From positions 1 to 9,649 of the forward strand of contig CAMLKF010000064.1 in assembly GCA_946480575.1 (NCBI GenBank): a stretch of 9,649 nucleotides of DNA. The letters run 5' to 3'. The stretch is from an uncultured Nitrososphaera sp. GTDB taxonomy: Archaea; Thermoproteota; Nitrososphaeria; Nitrososphaerales; Nitrososphaeraceae. Below, one piece after another: positions 5,397-9,649 of this stretch. Numbering within the stretch: position 1 is the first letter of the stretch; every line of letters starts with the position of its first letter. The notes under the pieces are model-generated. The model did not search any database and was not told where the DNA came from. It saw nothing but the letters and a program-made list of their open reading frames with translations. Position numbers and translations under genes: made by a program.

Positions 5397-5537
5397 TCAT
5401 GGGTGCTTTTTGTTCAGCCGCATGAGCCCGTCCCTCATGTCCTTGATCTGCTTGTCTGTCAGGTGGTATGCGAGAATCTAATTTACTTTGACGTTGAGCT
5501 TTCTCGAATCTTCAATAATCGATTTGCGCGTCGCCAT
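5397..5537 (-). pseudogene. Small hypothetical gene interrupted by an in-frame TAG
   Basis: From ATG (5535-5537) the frame reads MATRKSIIEDSRKLNVKVN, then TAG (5478-5480), then ILAYHLTDKQIKDMRDGLMR and LNKKHP to TGA at 5397-5399. Both sides of the stop have the same composition, a basic/acidic helical character and consistent codon use, so this was one 46-residue protein. A TATA box (GATATATTTC on the minus strand, 5562-5571) sits about 30 nt before the ATG, a leaderless arrangement that suggests a real gene. TAG is an ordinary terminator in this window (it ends endonuclease IV, PriS and the methyltransferase), so recoding as an amino acid is unlikely. A single nonsense mutation or a sequencing error is the simplest reading. 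I do not recognise the family. Confidence 0.55.
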
Positions 5538-5561
5538 AAAGCGCTGGAGAGTCTGCCAACA

Positions 5562-5571
5562 AGAAATATAT
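5562..5571 (-). promoter_or_regulatory. TATA box of the TAG-interrupted small gene
   Basis: The minus strand reads GATATATTTC, and the predicted start near 5542 lies about 5 nt from the ATG at 5537. The promoter appears intact although the reading frame is broken. Confidence 0.45.
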
Positions 5572-5710
5572 CAAGGTATGAGATATGATATGTTGTTGTC
5601 TTGACACAGCACACTCGCGTTTTCCGGTAGCTAATAAGTGTCAGGACTTGGACATATGCAGATACAAATAGTTCAGATTACATAGAGACAATACGACAAA
5701 AAGCTGAGCT

Positions 5711-5911
5711 GTGCCGCTGGCGGATCATGAAAGAAACCCGTTCTGCTACATCCGTAATCTCTTTTTCACACTGGGCTACATGCCGATTCATCTCAAGGTG
5801 GACCACTCTAAAGAAGAGCTTGTGACCGACCTGCCGCTGGCGTACTTTGACGACTGGCTCGAGTAACAAGAGGCGATAGAAGAAGTCGAGACGCGGGGTT
5901 TTGGCCGCTAG
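5711..5911 (+). pseudogene. Small hypothetical gene interrupted by an in-frame TAA
   Basis: From GTG at 5711 the plus strand encodes PLADHERNPFCYIRNLFFTL then GYMPIHLKVDHSKEELVTDL and PLAYFDDWLE up to TAA (5864-5866). The same frame continues with QEAIEEVETRGFGR to TAG at 5909-5911. Third positions are G/C-rich and the composition is protein-like on both sides of the TAA, which points to a nonsense mutation in one gene of about 66 codons. A possible N-terminal extension exists in another frame just upstream (SDYIETIRQKAELC, about 5664-5709), so a frameshift near 5710 is also possible. No convincing TATA or Shine-Dalgarno signal precedes the GTG. An 82-codon open frame on the opposite strand (5678-5926) has no stops but less typical codon use, and I consider it the less likely reading. 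Family not recognised. Confidence 0.45.
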
Positions 5912-5942
5912 CCATTGAATGCCCAACCCTTTTTCTATTCAC

Positions 5943-5951
5943 CCTATAAGT
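5943..5951 (+). promoter_or_regulatory. TATA box for the small membrane protein gene
   Basis: CCTATAAGTT precedes the GTG at 5980 by about 30 nt. A start about 26 nt from its centre falls near 5975, so the mRNA would be essentially leaderless, which supports the GTG as start. Confidence 0.55.
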
Positions 5952-5979
5952 TTTTTAGAAATGTCTTCCCAGTACTTCC

Positions 5980-6294
5980 GTGGGCTACGAGTCGGACTCG
6001 TCAGAATTTGAGAGGATCTCGACAAAGAAACTGGCGATACTGTTCGGCCTTGCATTCTTTGGCGCATTCATGCTCATCCAGATGATCCAGGGTTTTCCCC
6101 TCGTTGAACTCTTTACCAGGCAGCAGATCACAGAAGATGTGACTGTGACAATAAAGCAGGCGGGCGTGTGCGTCGTCGAGCCATCCGACGACCAGCCAAG
6201 AGAGATCCATGACTGCCCGTACAGCGTGGGCGACACTCTTGTTATCTCATATACCGAAGGCGCTGCAGCGATAGATTCCCACAGGCTCAAGTAA
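5980..6294 (+). CDS. Small single-pass membrane protein, hypothetical
   Basis: This 104-residue protein has a short charged N-terminus (residues 1-17, ending STKK), one hydrophobic segment at about 18-38 (LAILFGLAFFGAFMLIQMI), and a soluble C-terminal part. The C-terminal part contains DVTVTIKQAGVCVVEPS with C64 and HDCPYSVGDTLVISY with C79. The positive-inside rule puts the lysines in the cytoplasm and the C-terminal domain outside, where the two cysteines could form a disulfide. The strand-rich C-terminus suggests a small beta domain. The start is GTG at 5980, since the nearby ATG at 5961 is out of frame. The gene is convergent with endonuclease IV, and their stop codons are one base apart (6292-6294 and 6296-6298). 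I do not recognise a named family; conservation among Nitrososphaeria seems plausible but unchecked. Confidence 0.8.
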   Translation: MGYESDSSEFERISTKKLAILFGLAFFGAFMLIQMIQGFPLVELFTRQQITEDVTVTIKQAGVCVVEPSDDQPREIHDCPYSVGDTLVISYTEGAAAIDSHRLK

Positions 6295-6295
6295 G

Positions 6296-7189
6296 CTAGC
6301 GCGTTCCGCTTGCGAGCTTGAGAACGACTTGGAGGTTCTGCTCGTCCCCTCTTTTTTCATCAATCGGTGTCTCCAGAATGATTGGGAGGCTGCGGATGGC
6401 TTTGTGGTTGATAAATGCCGCCATTCCCTCGCTTCCAATTGAGCCCAAGCCGATGTGCTCGTGCCTGTCGAGGCACGACTTCAGGCCGCCTTTAGAGTCA
6501 TTAAGGTGCACTACCTTGAGCTCTTGCAGACCAACTGCCTTGTCAAAAGTTTCAATCGTTCCCTCGACGTCGGCCGGAGTGCGCAGATCGTAGCCGGAAG
6601 CAAACAGGTGGCACGTGTCAAGGCATATGCCATATGCATTTGAACTGCTGCCAAGTCTGTCAAGGATCAGCCGCAGCTCTTCAAATGTGCCGCCGACATT
6701 GTTCTTCTGCCCGGCGTTATCTTCAAGGAGGACAGTTACGTGTTCTTCTTTTATTTTCGACATGTCGCGTGCAATCGTGATTGCCTTTATCAGTTGGTCG
6801 ACTCCACTTTTCGATCCCTGGCCCATGTGGCTGCCAAGATGAATGACAAGGTATGGTATCCCAAGCTCGCTGCATCTCTGGATCTCCCCTGCCAAAGTCC
6901 TGACGGATTTTTTGTAAAATTCCCCTGCAGGTCCCGACAGGTTTGGCAGGTAAGGCATGTGCACCATCACAGAAGTCCTGTCAATGCCGCTTGCCGCCAA
7001 TTTTTCTTTAAACAATTTCACGTCGTCAGGTGCAAGAGGCTTGGCCTCCCATCCGCGCGGGTTCCTGCTGAATATCTGAAACGCAGTGCAGCCTATCTTT
7101 TTTGCACTGTCCACTGAATTTGATATCCCGCCGGCTATCGACACATGGAACCCTACCCTGATCCCCATTGCTCTGTTCTGCTCCGCCAT
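6296..7189 (-). CDS. nfo: Endonuclease IV (AP endonuclease)
   Basis: This 297-residue enzyme of the AP endonuclease family 2 has a TIM-barrel fold. It cleaves DNA 5' of abasic sites in base-excision repair using three zinc ions. All nine metal ligands of the family can be placed: H77 (VHMPYLPN), H117 (VIHLGSH), E156 (LLEDNAGQ), D191 and H194 (CLDTCHLF), H228 (VVHLNDSK), D241 and H243 (LDRHEHIGLG), and E273 (ILETP). The N-terminal GFHVSIAGGISNSVD is typical. I chose ATG at 7187-7189 because a TATA-like GGTTAAAGTA at 7211-7220 would start transcription almost exactly there; ATG at 7168 (MGIRVGFH) is the next option, and TTG at 7231 is less likely. It is divergent from priL, so repair and priming genes share a short promoter region. 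Confidence 0.95.
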   Translation of the reverse strand: MAEQNRAMGIRVGFHVSIAGGISNSVDSAKKIGCTAFQIFSRNPRGWEAKPLAPDDVKLFKEKLAASGIDRTSVMVHMPYLPNLSGPAGEFYKKSVRTLAGEIQRCSELGIPYLVIHLGSHMGQGSKSGVDQLIKAITIARDMSKIKEEHVTVLLEDNAGQKNNVGGTFEELRLILDRLGSSSNAYGICLDTCHLFASGYDLRTPADVEGTIETFDKAVGLQELKVVHLNDSKGGLKSCLDRHEHIGLGSIGSEGMAAFINHKAIRSLPIILETPIDEKRGDEQNLQVVLKLASGTR

Positions 7190-7210
7190 ATGTGCATGCG
7201 ATAGACTGCT

Positions 7211-7220
7211 TACTTTAACC
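7211..7220 (-). promoter_or_regulatory. TATA-like box of nfo
   Basis: The minus strand reads GGTTAAAGTA, centred about 26 nt before the ATG at 7189, which predicts a leaderless nfo mRNA and decides between the possible starts. Confidence 0.5.
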
Positions 7221-7239
7221 TGTCGTCGCAATAGGGCAA

Positions 7240-7253
7240 TTGTATTTTTATTG
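7240..7253 (+). promoter_or_regulatory. A/T-rich promoter element of priL-priS
   Basis: TTGTATTTTTATTG lies about 30-45 nt before the two possible priL starts (TTG 7284, ATG 7299). A start near 7273 is predicted. The bases between it and the gene contain the unusual palindromic run AGCTAGCTAGCT (7266-7277), which could be an operator or part of the initiation region. Confidence 0.4.
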
Positions 7254-7298
7254 TAGTGTGAGCTAAGCTAGCTAGCTATCGATTTGTCGTCAATAAGG

Positions 7299-8306
7299 AT
7301 GGGAACGGGCGACCTTGCCAAGTACCCCTTTCTGAACGAAGCAGGCAAGTATCTGCGCGAGTCCGGCTTTGGCTGGGAGGAGCTTGACAGACCGGACATG
7401 CGCGACATTATCGAGCGGGCTGCCGAGCGAGTAGAAGTAGAAGTTAGCGGCAATGTGTATGAAAAGCTCGACAGGTACGAAATCGAGATCCTGACTTTTC
7501 TGGTTACGCTGATAATGGTCAAGTCGATTGCCTTGGAACCGGTATTAAGAAAGTATGCGCTGGCGGAGGCAAGACGGGCCGAGAAATTCCTGATTGAAGA
7601 CCTGAAGAGGCAGAACGATGCGCAAAAGCGCTCGCTATTTCCAAAGATCTTTGACGAGATTTTTAAACTTAAGATTGACGTGGCGGAAGACGGCAGGCTC
7701 TTCAAGGTCACAGTGACAGACTACCTGTCAAGATCCTCACACTTTCACGAGCAGGAATGGAAGATGATCAACAGGCTCGTTGACAAGGGATATGTCTACC
7801 TTGACGCAGACGAGACTGTCCGGCTTGTAAGGCACGAACTGTCGGTGCTAATATATGACAAGGTCAAGGCGATGACGCTCCCGACGCTCCCGCAGGCGAT
7901 CAGGACAAGGGCTGACGAATTGAAAGCAAGGCTTGCTCCGCGCTACGAATACCGAGCCTACACGGTGACAGATTACCCTCCGTGCGTCAAGCACGCGCTG
8001 GAGGTGATGGGCAGAGGCGAAAACCTTCCCCACTCTGCAAGGGTGATGCTCGCCACTTACATGCTTGCGATAGGCAAGCCGATCGACGAAATCGTCATGA
8101 TGTACCAAAACGCACCTGACTTTAACGAAAAGATAACCCGTTACCAAGTGGAGCACTTGGCCGGCCTCAAAGGAAGCCGCACGAAATACTCGGTGCCATC
8201 GTGTGAAAAGCTCCTCAATGAGAACCTGTGTTTTGCAACTGAGGAGTGCAGCGGCATAGTCAACCCTATCCAGTTTGGAAGGAGGAGGAAACAGCAGCAG
8301 GAATGA
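7299..8306 (+). CDS. priL: DNA primase large subunit (PriL)
   Basis: This is the regulatory, iron-sulfur subunit of the archaeal/eukaryal-type primase, which pairs with PriS to make primers at replication forks. Counting from ATG 7299 the protein has 335 residues, the usual size. Four conserved cysteines for the [4Fe-4S] cluster are visible in the C-terminal domain: C229 (TDYPPCVKHALE), C302 (VPSCEKLL), C311 (ENLCFA) and C317 (EECSGI). Their surroundings match the family, including LPHSARVMLATYML (243-256) and the NPIQFG end. The all-helical N-terminal half starts LAKYPFLNEAGKYL. TTG at 7284 would add five residues (MSSIR) and cannot be excluded. The stop overlaps the priS start as ATGA (8303-8306), so both subunits are translated from one mRNA in coupled fashion. 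Confidence 0.95.
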   Translation: MGTGDLAKYPFLNEAGKYLRESGFGWEELDRPDMRDIIERAAERVEVEVSGNVYEKLDRYEIEILTFLVTLIMVKSIALEPVLRKYALAEARRAEKFLIEDLKRQNDAQKRSLFPKIFDEIFKLKIDVAEDGRLFKVTVTDYLSRSSHFHEQEWKMINRLVDKGYVYLDADETVRLVRHELSVLIYDKVKAMTLPTLPQAIRTRADELKARLAPRYEYRAYTVTDYPPCVKHALEVMGRGENLPHSARVMLATYMLAIGKPIDEIVMMYQNAPDFNEKITRYQVEHLAGLKGSRTKYSVPSCEKLLNENLCFATEECSGIVNPIQFGRRRKQQQE

Positions 8307-9463
8307 ACGCCAAGAGCGTGCAGACCGCCAAGAGCGCCTTCAGAGGATATTATTTCAATGCAAAGGGAGTCGTCGAGCAGCTAGGCAAGATAGAGCAGCG
8401 AGAGTTTGGCTACATGCAGTTTGGGCAAGCAGGCATGGTAAGGCACCTGTCGTTCAGGGTCATGGGCGAGCTCACGGCGGCTCTGGTCAGGGAAGTGCCG
8501 TCCGACGTTTACTGCTCCAACGCGTACTACCTCTTCCCGACTGCGCCGATGCAGGAAAAGCAGTGGCTTGGGGCTGACTTGATATTTGACATCGACGGCA
8601 AGGACCTTGAGCTGCCTTGTATCCCATCCCACTCATATGCTGTTTGCGCAGGCTGCGGCCACGCGTCAGCTCCTGCGCCGGAGAAAGAAAAGAGCAAAGA
8701 ATATTCGTGCCTTTCATGCGGCAGCAAGAAGATCGAGCGCGTTTCAATACCGTGCGGCAAGTGCATACAAGGATCGAAGAAAGAAGTCAGACTGCTCATG
8801 GAATTTCTGACAGGCGACCTCGGGATACAGAAAGAAAACATCAACATCTATTTCTCTGGCAACAACGGCTTTCACGTCCATGTTGCAGACGACTCGTATG
8901 TTACCCTTGACTCTTCTGCAAGATCCGATCTGGCGGGCTACATTTCAGGGACGGGCCTTATGGCAGAGAGCGTCGGCGTCCGGAAGGGCAAGGCCGAAAA
9001 TCTGGCCTTCATCAAGTTCCCTGCAAGCGGCCTTGCATACGGCTGGCGAAGCAGGATTGCACACAAGTTAAAGATCGACAGCTCATCCGTAATCAAGCTG
9101 AAAAATATTGTGGAGCAAAAAGGCGGCTATGCGGCATTCAAGGCCGAGCTTGACATGATGGCAAGAGAAATGGGCGTGAGAATAGACCCGCAGGTAACGA
9201 CTGACGTCCACAGGGTGTTCAGGATGCCCGGCACGCTCAACAGCAAGAGCGGCCTTGGAAAGGTGAGATGCGACGATCTTGATTCGTTTGATCCATTTGT
9301 TGACGCGTGTATACTTGGCGATGGCAAGGTGAACGTCAAGATAAAGACCCCGGTAAAGCTGAAGCTAAAGAGCAAGTCCTACAATATTTCAAAGGAATCT
9401 GCCGAGCTTCCGTCGCATGTGGCAGTCTACCTTATCTGCAAGGGCCTTGCTGAAGCGATCTAG
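8303..9463 (+). CDS. priS: DNA primase small, catalytic subunit (PriS)
   Basis: This 386-residue catalytic primase subunit of the archaeo-eukaryotic primase fold synthesises RNA/DNA primers. The metal-binding DID motif is D96-D98 in ADLIFDIDGKD. The nucleotide-binding SGNNGFHVHV motif is at 185-194, with H191 and H193. The third acidic/basic block TTDVHRVFRMPGTLNSKSGL (299-318) carries D301, R304 and R307. A zinc-binding insertion holds C115 and C118 (CAGC), C136 and C139 (CLSC), and C151 and C154 (CGKC), with C106 nearby. The tail after about 350 is lysine-rich and may contact PriL. I chose ATG at 8303, overlapping the priL stop; a GTG at 8246 would add 19 non-family residues inside priL. 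A purine-rich GGAAGGAGGAGG (8277-8288) lies about 14 nt upstream and may help re-initiation. Confidence 0.96.
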   Translation: MNAKSVQTAKSAFRGYYFNAKGVVEQLGKIEQREFGYMQFGQAGMVRHLSFRVMGELTAALVREVPSDVYCSNAYYLFPTAPMQEKQWLGADLIFDIDGKDLELPCIPSHSYAVCAGCGHASAPAPEKEKSKEYSCLSCGSKKIERVSIPCGKCIQGSKKEVRLLMEFLTGDLGIQKENINIYFSGNNGFHVHVADDSYVTLDSSARSDLAGYISGTGLMAESVGVRKGKAENLAFIKFPASGLAYGWRSRIAHKLKIDSSSVIKLKNIVEQKGGYAAFKAELDMMAREMGVRIDPQVTTDVHRVFRMPGTLNSKSGLGKVRCDDLDSFDPFVDACILGDGKVNVKIKTPVKLKLKSKSYNISKESAELPSHVAVYLICKGLAEAI

Positions 9464-9505
9464 GCTACCTGGTCGCCCGTGATACAATGCTACCGATGCT
9501 TCCCA

Positions 9506-9649
9506 TTGCGGGCAAAATATAACTCTGCTATTATCGCCTCAGTGCTTGCCCTGCCCGTTGTTACTGCAGGCAGCCTTGTGACGGCTAACTGCTATAGTTT
9601 CGCTTTGAATGCAACTCGCATTGTAGCTGGTATTCCATTGCCTTGTCGT
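9506..9649 (+). CDS. Possible N-terminus of an exported protein, cut by window edge
   Basis: From TTG at 9506 the frame is open to the end of the window (48 codons). It begins MRAKYNSAIIASVLALPVVT followed by AGSLVTANC: two positive charges, a hydrophobic core of about 15 residues and small residues before a possible cleavage site. This is the shape of a signal peptide or N-terminal anchor. The same frame is open back to the PriS stop, so GTG at 9478 is another start. A weak TATA-like GATACAAT lies at 9481-9488. Nothing identifies the family, and because the rest is missing this stays tentative. Confidence 0.35.
   Translation, partial: MRAKYNSAIIASVLALPVVTAGSLVTANCYSFALNATRIVAGIPLPCR

Noticed and set aside
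5478..5480. TAG read as pyrrolysine in the small gene
   Set aside because: TAG ends the methyltransferase, endonuclease IV and PriS in this window, a second small gene is broken by TAA instead, and no pyl genes are visible. A nonsense mutation is simpler.
5678..5926. 82-codon minus-strand ORF opposite the TAA-interrupted gene
   Set aside because: Stop-free, but codon third positions and amino-acid balance are less typical than in the plus-strand frame. Kept only as an alternative to test.
8246..8302. Upstream GTG start for PriS
   Set aside because: It would add 19 residues encoded inside priL with no family resemblance. The ATGA overlap at 8303-8306 is the expected junction.
1..9649. CRISPR array, tRNA, rRNA, insertion sequence or transposase
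   Set aside because: No regularly spaced repeats, no cloverleaf with T-arm consensus, and no transposase-like ORF or terminal inverted repeats were found on either strand.

Overview
The window looks like chromosomal DNA of an ammonia-oxidising-type archaeon (Nitrososphaeria / Thaumarchaeota, probably close to Nitrososphaera). This is inferred from gene content: the archaeal early shikimate route (ADH synthase plus 3-dehydroquinate synthase II), a two-subunit archaeal/eukaryal-type primase (PriL, PriS) and a PPOX-type F420-linked gene remnant. It is also inferred from signals: TATA-like elements about 26 nt before many start codons, as expected for leaderless or short-leader archaeal transcripts. 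Base composition is moderate (roughly half GC by eye), which fits Nitrososphaera better than AT-rich marine relatives.

Layout. 1-385 (-): frameshifted remnant of a PPOX / F420-type flavin-fold gene, cut by the window edge. 404-1285 (-): orphan beta-class DNA methyltransferase with an SPPY motif. 1346-2078: mostly non-coding; it holds a perfect 20-nt palindrome between two facing TATA-like elements and a decayed AbrB-like small gene behind a strong TATA box. 2079-2693 (-): DUF1326 cysteine-rich protein. 2694-3258: no protein gene, but a plus-strand stretch (about 2941-3250) with a TATA box, many strong helices and a U-rich end, which I read as an unassigned structured RNA. 3259-5101 (-): the two-gene shikimate operon, ADH synthase then DHQ synthase II. 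5102-5979: small genes and broken small genes: a 56-codon ORF, a 46-codon gene interrupted by TAG, and a plus-strand ORF interrupted by TAA. 5980-6294 (+): small single-pass membrane protein. 6296-7189 (-): endonuclease IV. 7299-9463 (+): priL-priS operon with an ATGA overlap. 9506-end (+): possible start of an exported protein.

How the genes work together. The intact large genes are housekeeping: aromatic amino acid precursor synthesis, base-excision repair of abasic sites, and replication priming. nfo and priL are divergent across a short promoter region, placing a repair nuclease beside the primase operon. The accessory part lies in the gaps, where several small genes carry stops or frameshifts while all large genes are intact, which argues for real decay rather than generally poor sequence. 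The most interesting unexplained element is the candidate RNA at about 2941-3250. I see no CRISPR array, tRNA, rRNA, insertion sequence or defence island.
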